Below are positions 37,680 to 50,600 of a stretch of 64,000 bases of DNA, piece by piece (position 1 is the first letter of the stretch; the number at the start of each line of letters is the position of its first letter). The stretch is from Sinonovacula constricta. Lineage: Eukaryota > Mollusca > Bivalvia > Cardiida > Solecurtidae. The notes beneath the pieces are model-generated. The model did no database searches. It was not told the DNA's origin and saw only the letters and a list, made by a program, of their open reading frames with translations. The position numbers were made by a program, and so were the translations under genes. The stretch is taken from contig CM017569.1 of NCBI GenBank assembly GCA_007844125.1, forward strand, positions 7,172,583-7,236,582, read 5' to 3'.

Positions 37680-38640
37680 CCACCACAAACAAATATTGTG
37701 ATATATATCGATGGCAATCGGGGTCTAATTTACGTTCTACTATGCTCAAATTTTGAACATCTTCAAATGGAGAGCTATATTTTCGCATGTAATGGTTTGA
37801 TCTGCTTTTATTTAGGTGATTTTGAACTAATGGGTGGCTTTAAGTGACGTTTGGCTAAAGGAGTGAGGACTATTTATATGTTCATGTTACTGTGACAAAC
37901 AACAAGCTCGTGATTGCTTTCTACATGACTGGTTGGAGAAAATGCGTTCATCGGTTAGAGCTAACACACATAAGCATTTCTCTGTGTTTGGAATTAAATA
38001 TTACCTAGATAACGTGGATGTAAATAGATTCATGGTTTACAAGATTAAGAGTATCTTCACAGGGATTAAAAATTGAAACAAGCCACCAGGCATTAACCAT
38101 CTCCCATCCCATAAAACGAAAGAACATGTGAAACTTGTAATGTACTTGAAGATGTGTATATTATTTACCTTAAAATTCTCTTTGTATGAATCACAAAGAT
38201 AACAATATATAAAACCATATTCCTGGAAGAGACCGGATGTGATTTAAAATTTACGGAGCTAGCGAAATCACAATATAAGATGACAAATATCTTAGCAATT
38301 GTGCATAATACATGTGCAATATATCCAGACGTTTATCCTTAATGCCTCTTATTCAATTTCCAATCGGTATTAGAAAATGTGCAGCGTATATATTTCACAA
38401 CATGTGTAAAAATATGTTACACTGTATGTATACTTATGTATCAATAATGCATATGTATCAGATTGGTCTACGAAAGAGCTCTCCCGTAGAAGTTCATGTA
38501 GAAACTTGTCCCAGCGCAGAACAGTAAATGTACCCAGTAGTATAGAGTAGAGCCATGAAAGAAGAGCTACCTTTTAGCAATACAGCGAGAGTTAAGTTCG
38601 ACCATTCACGGCGAAACTGATATCTGTACTAAATGGGATC
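37680..38640. other. No gene seen; upstream region of the sulfotransferase gene
   Basis: No clear core promoter motif was recognised before the ATG at 38659. The 5' UTR probably begins within the last few hundred bases. Confidence 0.4.
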
Positions 38641-38658
38641 AGTTCTTTCATAGCTGTC

Positions 38659-41600
38659 ATGTACAAACGGGTCAAGAGGAAATTAAGGCAACATGTGAGA
38701 TATGTTTTTCTTCTCGCGTTATTTGGAGCTTATCTGCTGATTAGAAGTAAGTGCATCTTGTGATAAATTTAAACAAAAATATAAAGACCGAATAATAAAA
38801 AACGACATTTCTAGTAAATCTTTTAAAACAGGTGACTTTAAAATTAGATTTATATTTATATTTTAACGTGTGTACACATTGTTGCATGTTTGAAGGAACT
38901 TTTAAGTGTATACTGTTCTCATAGAAATATACAGTTTATAATTTGGTAGAGTAAAAGTAATAGAGTGTGCTAGAACTATCCAGAATCTTATCGTTAAAAC
39001 GATATATTTATTTTCTCGACAAGCTCAGATCAAATTAAATTTTGCATTTATCCATTTGCGTGTTTTAAGCGGAAAAAAAGATCAAGTTGTCAGTGATAAC
39101 CTATTTCTTTCTTCGTAATACACGTATGTTCAAAAGCAATATTCTTTGTTAAAAGGTAAAACCATGGCGTTTAAATCATAACACGCCTTGAATACCGAGC
39201 AAATATTACACATATATTTATCAAAGTGTACGTTCAAGGGTATTTGATAATTAGTTCAGTATGTCCAAATCTAAAACAAGTACCCCACTAATTGTTGTAA
39301 TATTTGCCGCAATTTCATTGCGCTACTCGCCCCCAAAAGCTTTCTGTTGGGTTTAAAAAACAAGACTGCGATAACTGATTATTAAAAAGAAAACAATACA
39401 TATCTTACACGAAGAAATGTATATCCATGATTAATGGCCCTGAAACGATTGCAGTTCAATTAGTGTAGTCCTGCAGTTTGAAAATAAGAATTTGACAATC
39501 GATATGGGTAAAAGTTTACTTGTTACGTTTCCATAATTCTCACGTTTTTTATTATTGATTATGTAATATATCTTAAGAAGACACAATTGCAGACTTGTCT
39601 TTATACTGCTTTGAACGTGATTTCATGTTAACTTTATCCCCTTCGAACCAAAGCCACATTATAGAGGCTTTTAATTTAACGTCACGCTATCTTGACGATA
39701 TTCTAACTATAGATAATCCTCTCTTTTCTCAAATGATCCATCTGATTTACCCTCCAGAACTTACCCTTAATAAAGCAAATAACTGACATTTAAATGCAGC
39801 ATTTCTAGACATTGAGATCAATATTTCCAATAACAGCGTCTCTACTAAAATCTATGACAAGAGAGATGAATTCAACTTTAGTATTGTGAATTATCCATAC
39901 CTTGATGGTGATTCACCTCGTGCTACCTCCTATGGTATTTACATATCACAACTTACAAGGTTTGCACGAGTTTGTACTAAAGTAGAAGATTTCAATGCTA
40001 GAAACCTGTTTATTTCTTCAAAACTGTTACATCAAGGTTTTCGTTTTCATAAATTAAGAAAGGCGTTTTCAAAATTCTTTCATCGCAATGATTTTATAGC
40101 TTCTCAGTATAATAGCAGTATGAAAACACTTATGCAGAAAGGCATAAGCCATCCTGCATTTTATGGACATGTTTTATACAAGTTAAAGAAGATCAAGGGT
40201 CTCAATAACTTTTCTGACCACTTTACAAAACTTATCAGAAAATGTATTGCAGACGGTTACAACCCGGGAATCCTTCGATGTACTGCATTGCTTGCAATTG
40301 ACCCTTTTACAGTCAAGAACTTGCATTGCTTTTAAATTACACGATGACCGGACAGGTCGTTGAGACTATATGAAAACAGTGACTTAAAGCCATAATTGGA
40401 CAGTCACTGTTGGATTTCTTGTCTCTTCATCTCTCCAGTCGTGCCCTATATAGGTTGGAAAACTTGAGCAGTCTCCATACCCTTTACGTGAGATTGCACA
40501 GTAGGTATAACATCGGGATTTTTTGTACCTTTATCATATGGGTCATTTTCTGATTTTCGATTTTCAAAACGTCCATGAGCTGTTAATTGCGTTGAAACGC
40601 ACTGTTTCCGTTTTTTCTGTCTCATTCATTATTAGATAGTTTTGGTGATTGATTCAAATTAAAAAAATAACCATTCAATGTAATTTGTAAACCTAAATCC
40701 TCAAACTATTAAATATTTTTTTTTACCGTCACGTTTGGACGGCTGTGACTGTAAATGCAACTTATATGATAATTACTGTTCAAAATACAAGACAAAATCT
40801 GCCATTTCTACGCAACAGTGTTTTACAAAAATTGTGTTATCAAAGCTTTAACAGTTTCAAAACAAATGCTACAAGACCAAGCTGTTAATAAAAGCCAACT
40901 TCAATAGGAGAATTTACCGTCACGGCGCTGTTTTGAAATGTCCCAATGACGAATTCGCTAAATACAACCTTCCCAAATAAGTTCAGATATTCGTTCTAAA
41001 CAATTGTTGGCTTTAAATCATTCTGTCCAATTCATTAAGAAATTAATAACATATTGTTTTATGTTATATTTTTATGTTTTATATGCTCGTGAGAGGTTAT
41101 TATGTCCTCTCAATTTATGTCCCACATAAAATTTGTCTTTACCATCACGTCATAAGTTACATTTATTTCCAACTGAATACTCTTCAAAATGAAACTCGTT
41201 TGCATGCGTGACGTCATTAATATTTTCGCGCCACTTCGCTCTTTTCCGGAAGAAGTTGGTGATGGCGGGCGGTTTAAGCAAGGTAAACCCATATTTTGTA
41301 ACTTTTTGTCACACATCGTGTCTTTACCGTTCATGATTTTTTGTCTGAATGTTGCATTCTAATTGTTTTTTTCCAATGCGAGATTGTTGTCCACCATAAT
41401 TTGTTTGAAATAATGTTAAATATGATGTTATGACAAGAAGCATGCTATGCATCTGCCATGTTAACTAAAAAGTGTCTTTACCGCTACGGTCTTTTCCATC
41501 ACAAACGTGTCGTGACGGTGAAGACAAATTCGTGGCGGTAAAGACAACTAAGTAGAATGTATCATAGAATCAAGTTATATAAATTAAAAATCTTTACTTG

Positions 41601-44600
41601 ATTAGTCGTATATCCGAATTAAGTCGCAACTTGTTAATTTTTCAAAAAAAAAATTAATTCTATTGCAGTCGACTTGAGTAAAGCAAAATAACAATGGCGC
41701 TGACAGCAGCTGAACGTTCAAAACGGTACAGAGACAACAAGAAGAAATGTAAAGAAACACACGAAGCATACCTGAAGAAGGAGCGGGAACGATACCAAAA
41801 GCGGAAAGAGCAAGGACAGTACAGTTACAGCGGGAAAAGTGAAAGAGAGATGAACTTAATAAGAAGAAAGTGGAAGACGGCTAAAAGAAATGACAGAGAG
41901 AAGAAAAAGCAGGAAACGGCTGCGGTAGCATTCATAGAAAACAATACACCAACTTCATCCCCCGCCATGTCTCCTGTAAGACAGGTTATAGAAAACACAC
42001 ATCAGAAAAGATCAGGCAAGAACCGATCCAGAAAGAACAGAGAGAAGACAAAGTGTGAACTGAAACGTCTCAGCGATCAAAAAGACAGATTTAGAAAGCT
42101 ATGGGAAAGGAGCAGAAAAATGATAGTTCGTCTGAAAACAATCAAAACTAAACACAAAATACCAAAGACTGCTGTCTGCACAAATGTAAAGAAGCAAATG
42201 CCAATGATGAAAAAGGAGAAGAAGAAAAGTTTAAGACAACTTAAAGCAGTGAGGACATTTTTAGAAGAGGATGTAAACAGTACTCTAGCACCCGGAAAGA
42301 AAGATACTATAACTAGTAGACAGATCAAGAAACAGAAACGTTATCTGAATGATACAATTTTAAACCTTTACAAGCAGTTCATTGAAACACACCCACATGA
42401 AAAGATGTCCTATGTTACATTCAGTCGCCTTCGCCCATTCTGGATTGTTCATAAAAACGTTGAGAGCCGTAACACTTGCCTCTGTAAATTACACGAAAAC
42501 ATTAAACTACGCATTGGAAAGCTCTCACAACTCAAGGTGATACTTGACAAAGATCCTGACATGGTAGCAAGAAGTCTTGTTTGTGAACAATCTAGTAAGG
42601 CATGTGCCTATGACGAATGCAAAGAATGCAAACAAAGAACAATTAGGAAGAATGACGAGTTCGAAGATGACATGATGGGACAACAGATATCATACCACCA
42701 ATGGGTAAACAGAGCGGAAACCATAAATACCAAAGACGGCACAAGAACAGTTCAGAAAACAGTGAAGCAAACAGAATTCAGCACTGCAGAAAATCTTCTA
42801 AAAGAGACAACAGAGTTGATGCGTGAAAAATACATTAAACACATTTACAATGTTTCCCATCAGTACAAAGTTTTAAAAGAGAAGAAAGACACTATAACTA
42901 ACTCTGAAGCAGTAATACATGTTGACTTCTCAGAGAATTACAACTGCAAGCTCAGCGAAGAAATTCAAGCCATGCATTTCGGAGGTTCAAGAAATCAGAT
43001 CTCACTGCATACTGTTGTTTTGTACACACACACGAAAACAGAGTCCTTCTGTACCGTCTCTGAAAACACATATCACGGGCCAGCTGCTATTTGGGCACAT
43101 CTTCGTCCGATCTTGTCCCATCTGAAAGAAAACTATCCTGAAGTCAAAACAGTTCATTTTGTAAGCGACGGTCCCTGTACTCAGTATAGATCGAAGAATC
43201 ATTTCTTTTTGTTTAATAAAGAAATGATGCAACATGGGTTCACATCCTCCACATGGAATTTTACTGAGGCAGGGCACGGGAAAAGTGCAGCAGATGGAAT
43301 AGGGGCCACTGTGAAACGTACTGCAGACAGAATAGTAGCGTTTGGTGGCGACATTAACAATTCATTAGACTTCTACAACAAAGTCAGCAAAGCTCTGCAA
43401 AGCGTCAGGCTCTTCCATGCAAATAATGAAGACATTAATAAGTATAAAAGCCAAATACCGAAAGATTTGCCGACAATTAAAGGTACTCTGAAGCTACACC
43501 AGGTCCTTTTACAAAAGGAACAAGTTGGACATTTGAAACTAAAAGTTCTCAGCTGCTTCTGTAAATGGCCAGACAACTGTGAGTGCTATCCGGGGGAGAC
43601 ACCAAACTATTTGTTTGGCACCAAAAAAGGTATTTGTACTTATATATGCAAGATTTTGTAATGATAATATGTGACTACGTAATATTTTATGTATTCAACT
43701 GACATATAATCAATTTTAGTAATAAATAATACAATACCAATACATTTAATTAACAAAACACAAACAAAACACGCGCACAGACATATGCACGCACATGCAC
43801 ACACGAGCCCGCATGTTTGTGCATGCACTCTTGCACACTTCAATTTTATTTCTCTTTTGTAATTTCAGCGTCCAGAGATACCATCGGAGTCACTGCTAAT
43901 GACAGCACAGATTCTGAGGCAACTGATGTCCCAATAGGTATTTGTAATTATATGCAAGATTTTGTAACGATAATTTGTGACAACATAATATTTTATGTAT
44001 TCAACTGACATATAATCAATTTAATACTAAATAATACGATAACAATATGTTTGATTAACAAAACACAAACACACATCCACGCGCACAGACGCATGCACGC
44101 ACATGCACACACGCGCACGTTCTTGCATGCACACCTGCACATTTTAATTTTATATCTCTTCTGTATTTTCAGCATCCAGAGATACCGTCGGAGTCACTGC
44201 AAATGACAACACACATTCTGAGACAGCTGATGTCTCTATAGACAAGAATGTGTCGACGGAACCATTATCGTCCAAATCACAAAACCGGTATCCATTTACA
44301 CCTGATGACGACTTGGTAGGGTCATGGGTTGCTGTCGCGTATGAAGGCAAGGTCTATCCCGGGATAGTGCAGGTAAACCTCAATGCATATATCTATCTTT
44401 ATTGATTGTTTAATATTCTTTTTCATAGTTGCTTTAACATAATACAAGTATGTTTTTTGTTTTACTTATTTAATCAAATCCATTTGTATTTAAATTAAAC
44501 TTTATGAATCCAGGACATAGATGACGAATCTGCAGAGGTGCGCTGCATGTGCAGGATCGGTGACAACAGGTTCTTTTGGCCACTGGTAGAGGATGTCATA

Positions 44601-47600
44601 TGGTATAAGTGGGGCGACATACTCATGAGGATTCCTGAACCCCAAAACGTCACATCCAGACATGTTCAAATAGATCCAGACTACTGGAAAAATTTATGTT
44701 CCGAATAGTTTGGTTACACACACTTGTAACTTTGTCTTATACCTGTAGACATGTTGATTTGCTCGTTAGTAGTTTTATTGAACCAGTAAACTGAGTTTGA
44801 TTGTTTATTTGTTTATTGAAGTTAATGAACAAATACATGTAGTTTGCTTATACAAACTTGAAACTTTGTCTGATATACATGTATAGATATACTCGTTTGT
44901 AGTTTTATTGAAACGAAAGAACTTTGAAAGAAAAACGATTAAATTTAAATCACCGAAGTTTCCTTTATTAATTATGTTATATTTGACTATTTGATTGTTG
45001 TTTGAAGTTAATAAACTATGTAAAATTCAATGGCATTAAGTTTGTCTTGAGAAATGTCTTTTCCGTCACATACGTTGTCTTTACCACTACGGTAAGTCTT
45101 TACCGGCACGCACCAATTTTTCTGTCGCTAAAGATGTGTTTTACACACAGACATTAAATCACATCGCTTAAAACATAAATAAAGGCACAACCTTATACAC
45201 ATAACCTTGATTTTCGTTTGCACCAATAATGAAACTACAAAAACTTAATTGCAAATTCATTTTTAAACGGGTTTCAGCGAAATCCGACAATAATAGACAT
45301 AAACCCATAAAAACTACACTTTTAAATACATTTAACATTTTGTTATGTGTTGTTTATTAAGAGATACATACACGATTCACAAAAATATTGGTTGTTGTCA
45401 AAATTAGTATTGTTTCAAACACAATTTTTAACGTGACGGTAAAGACACTTTTGTGACAGTCACTTGAAATGCAAAGTCATTTGAGAGTGAATCATTAACG
45501 CTACTGCATGGCCACTAACAAAAAATAAATAAGTGAATATAATTCAAGTCACACTGGTAAAATCATCCACGAAATAAAAAAAATATATAAATCTTATTTT
45601 GCACAATTTGAAAATCGAAAATCAGAAAATAACCCATATATAATATGTCAACTGCGGATAAATCCTCGGCGTTTATGATATGTTTTTTAAACGTATTAAC
45701 TCTAAACAATACTACGTTTTATTTTGTTGATTTTCTAAAATTCTATTATTTCTTCCGTATTATTTACATTTCACTTTTGACACTTTTGGCATATGACGTC
45801 ATGGCATTTATGACGTCATTATATGGTTCTTATAGTGTGTCAGCGCATGTACTGCTTTATTTTATTTTAAACTACTCTCTCATTTGGAATTTTATGGTTA
45901 CCTTCAGGAAGTGCGAGGTTGGAGCGCTTCACAAACCAGGTTTAAGCACCCCAGTTGGCCCTTTTGCCGACTGACCGTTCCAAGGCGGTAACTGATGGTT
46001 TTTCTTTTTGTGTGTTATGTCTCGTCTCTGTGTTTTTTGTCACATTTACATTTACCTTGTTTGCCTTTGTCTACAGGTAGATAAAAATTTAAATATCTGT
46101 GAAAATTTTGATAGGACCTTTTCTTATTAACCTATTAGTATAAATGTAACAATGTGGTCTTACAGCTGAAATATAGTGATAAGTTCCGTTTAAAAGCTTT
46201 TAAAGCTGTAAAGTCACTCCAAGGGCATTTTCAAAAGCCAATTATACATGTTAGATAAAGGGTCACCGTTCTCATCAAATAAAGTTCAATCCTTATTCTT
46301 TTGTAAACAGTATCGATCCTTTATAAATAAAAAGTGGACATAGTTTTGGTGTGATGATTTCTATGGAAGGGGATATCCGCCAGTATTCTAATTACTATTT
46401 CTAACTTTCAATACACAGATTTTTTACTTCAAATGTCAATTTGTAAATTGCAACATCGCGCATGCTAAATACCGCTATCTAATTACATCTTAACTTTTAT
46501 ATATCACATGAAAATGTTCATATTTCAACATTACATTTGAACAATTTCACATTTTCGCACATACAATATACAAATTAGAAATCGCGGGCGAATATCACGA
46601 ATATATTTTACATTTCTAGAATCTATTTAACAAGCTACTAATCTAGAGGCGCAAATCTCTTAATGTAAAATGTACACTGCGTAACACCAGTTTAACATTA
46701 GCACTCAAGGGGGCGCGTCTAACACGGAAATGTCCATTTATAAATAGGATATACAGCTTAACTGGTCCGCGTTCGTGTGTACTTTCAAGTTGTGAGTTTC
46801 TTATCGACAGAATCAGACACAATGTATTATTTATTTGTGCTACACAAATTAGGGATATTATTTTGTATTTAACTGGTGATCATGATTTGATTACGTATAT
46901 ATATATGCTGTTCGTATATTTTTATCTCTCAGGTTTGACAGCCCCTTCCACGTCCCCTCAACCCCAACCCTCCTTATTTTTAGCCAGGCATCAACTGGAC
47001 ATAACAACCAGTACCTAGCCTGTTCCTGCTTTACAGGGGTCTCTGAAGAACCCCTTCTGACGCCACTAAAAAAATGGAAAAATCCCATTACCTAGGACAT
47101 GGGTCGAACCCAAGACCTCCTGCCTTGAGGTAGGTGCTCTAGCTACTGAGTAACATGGGCACCTGACTCTGGGGAAAGCATACTCACTACATCACGTACC
47201 CCTGTTAATTTAGTTCAATTTCAATGCATTGTAAACAAATCCGAATGCGAATGAGATAGTATATTCTTCTGGAAACGTCCGATAACAAAGACTTATATGT
47301 TAAAATTACTTTTCATATAGACATTAACTACTTTGGGTAAAAGATAACGTGTTCAATTTGATGCCAGATAACGTTGGCTTTTTCTATTGTATCTCCTTTG
47401 AAGAATCATTTATGATTCCGTTCTATTTTTAATTTAAGATATTCCGTTCTTTTTTAGCTTAGTGACGTCAATATTTATGTGGTAACGCCACCTAGCGTCT
47501 GAATGTTGTCAATTCTTTACTTGTACATTAGTAAATTGTGACTTGAGAATTGTGACTTTTAGATTTGTAAATTAGATACATGTAAAAACGAACGTGTTTG

Positions 47601-50600
47601 TGCAAACAAAAAGCAAATTTAAGCTTATGAAGTGTTGCAATATGCAAATTAGAAATTGAATATTGGCGGATATCCCCTTCCATAGTTTCCCTTGTTAAAA
47701 TTTGTAAAGGTAAAAGGTTATATAAATGCTTCACGTACTATACTACCTCATCATATGATGAACGGAATAACTGAGTAAGTGGACGCCATTAAATCCTGCT
47801 TTGATAAACTTCAACCATAGATCATTTCGGTATATTAAATCATAAAAATTAAAATAGGCTTAAAAAGCATACAACCAATTTGTTTTTGTTTATGAGATTT
47901 TTATCTATAAATATTTTCAGACGCACAATAGCACCAGTAGTGTTATACTATATCATAAATCTAACCAAGGTTCCAACAAATAATGGTTTATTAACATTTC
48001 GGTACCTTTTTCAAGGCAAAGTTTGTCATTTTATATATATGCGTTGGCAAATAAACGTGAATACATAGCATGTCAAATGTGAAGAACATGTTATTGGGAG
48101 CAACATTTAAAGGCTGTCCATGTCCATAACCATTCAAGCGCTTGTTGTTCAGTCTGTGTTGACACAATGAACGTTTGTACAGTGATATAACCTAGTAAAT
48201 TCCATTAACTTGAAAAGTCTCATACATGAATGAAAGTCAATTAACAACATATGTACCACAAAACTACTACTGTAGCTTTACAAGAGATCATGTGTTTCAA
48301 CGAGACCATATTAAACGAATCTGCAAAACCTAAATTAATATTTTTATTCAATAATTCTAATTAATGTGGGTTTCAATGTACCGACATTGTTGTATGTATA
48401 CAATTTCAATGTAGCACGTGTGTATGTAGTTTGTACTGGTAAAGGTGATTTGCGGATACCACGAAACTGGAAGAGAGAACATGCTAAAAGAAAGAAAGAA
48501 AGAAAGAGAAAGAAAAAAGAGAAAGAAAGAAAGATGGGAGAATGATGGGACGGAAAACGATTTAGATAGTGAATACTGGGGCCAAAAGTTATTTCATAAT
48601 TTTAAATCCAAAAAAGAATATTTAATTGAAATGATGCCGAATTCTGGGATATACTTCTACATTATTATGTTTTAAAATACAGCTTTTAGATGTTTAAATG
48701 TACCATCTTTCCCAATGCTTTAAAACAAATGTGAATTGATTTTATTTGTCAATTCATGTACATCATTTTGTCAAAGACATGTAAACATGGTGATTATTGG
48801 TCATGACACACCAGCTGACGTGATATTGGAAACAATTATTTTGCAATTAGATCCTTTTGTCGTACATGGCGCCACGTTGTAGTGCTTATACTGCTGGACA
48901 GGCTTAGGCAAACAGAGTTGATCCAGTACAGCCTGTACCCTTCTAGGCAATGTCTGGCAAGGATCTACATTATTAGCTACAAACTGCTTTTTACCTTGGC
49001 AACAAGTTGTAAGCAGATAACTTAAATGTAGAAGATGTTATTATCATGTATATAACTTCCCTCCTAATCATTTGTACATCGGACACTAGGATAATTGTGA
49101 GATGTTATCTATATGATCGCGTGGTATGTTGGAATAAAAGTAGCTAGCACAGACAGATAGTCAATACACTACTATACGATACAATACAAAACAATAAATG
49201 CATTACAATGCAGTAAAATCAATACACTGCAATAACTTTATTAAGTAATTAATGCGCGAAAAAGCGTTGTTGCGGCGGTGTGCAAAAGGGCCTAATCATA
49301 TTATTTCGTGGTAAATTAAATGCACAACGCATTGGAAAGTAGACAATTTTTTACTTCAGACAACACCGCTTTTAAAATATATATTTTAAATTGGGACAAA
49401 AGTTACAACACGCTCACTAATATGCAATAATATAAACTTGTATATTAAAAATACAAAACTTTATATATGCTTGCATTTTAAGTAAAATTAGGTCTAAAAT
49501 AAATGCTCATAAGTGCTACCATGCACAAACAAAAATACAATAAGTTCAATATTAACTCCCAGTTATTTATTTCGTCAACACTACACCAAGGAAATCTGTC
49601 TCTCAACTGCACTTGCGCCATCCTTTTCCGAACGCGTACAGTAACTTTAATCTGAGAAGCTGTGAGCTGAGGACATTTGACGTACCACAGACGGACCATA
49701 TAGTTTGTTTGTTTGTTTATTGGGTTTATCGTCCCACCAACAGTGTTTCAGTTATCTGGAGACAGTGTCCACTTGAGGCAGATATAGTGCTGCCTTCACT
49801 GTGTATAGCACGCCGTGAACACCTGGCATGATACCACACCCAGTCACAATATCCTGACACCGGGCCAACCAGTCGTGGAACTAACCTTATATTTGATTGA
49901 GCGTTAGCAAGGGAGCTTTACCACTACCATTTTTTACGACTTTGGTATGTCGCGGCCCGGGATCGAACCCGGGGCCTCCCGTACCTGGAGCCGACGCTCT
50001 AACGGACCATATAGTATTCAACCTCTTTCGAACACCGGTATAGGGTCGCAGAAGACAGTGAGAGCCCAAGTGTGATGTAGCAAATAACTCCGCCTAGTAG
50101 ATAATGCATAGGCAGTTGAGCACTCATGCTAATAGCATTGAGTGATATACCTGCGCGGCGCTGTTCACTTATAAGTTGGCATTTATGCATGACAAAATAT
50201 AACCACGGGAACATTCTGTTAAAAAAGATTTATACATATTTTAGGATAATGAATATTCTTTCAATATTCATTCCTCTTTTATGTATGCGGTTTGATTAAA
50301 GCTGCTTCATGAAGCCCTCCAGCCTCGCTCTTCCCGACGATATAAAATATCCCATTTGATTTAGACACCTGCATTTTTGGAGATATAACTGGGCAACACA
50401 GACTTACTAACAATATAACAATGAATGCGAATGACTATAAAATATGTATTAATATATACACGAGATATTACCCATAGTAACTAAACAATTCCAAACAGGA
50501 ATTTCACCCCTTACCTCGCAACTCTCTCATGATGGCGAGGCAGTAATGGTGATCGGACACTGCCTGTTTATAACGGCTGCCACGCTAAATCGGTACGTCG

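Larger units (their letters stand above)
40540..45635 (+). mobile_element. 5.1-kb DNA transposon with terminal and subterminal repeats
   Basis: Left end GGGTCATTTTCTGATTTTCG and right end, read inward, GGGTTATTTTCTGATTTTCG; the match continues ATTTTCAAA, giving a 29-bp inverted repeat with one mismatch. ATAT flanks both ends (40536-40539 and 45636-45639), either a 4-bp target duplication or part of the inverted repeat. Inside lie a promoter, a four-exon transposase (41694-44708), a polyA site and at least a dozen subterminal motifs. It is inserted in a reverse-transcriptase element inside intron 1 of the sulfotransferase gene. The transposase frame is open, so the element may be young. Confidence 0.87.

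Noticed and set aside
45645..45974. 109-residue plus-strand ORF
   Set aside because: Phe/Tyr/Leu-rich by base composition; it lies in what looks like the 3' region of a retroelement.
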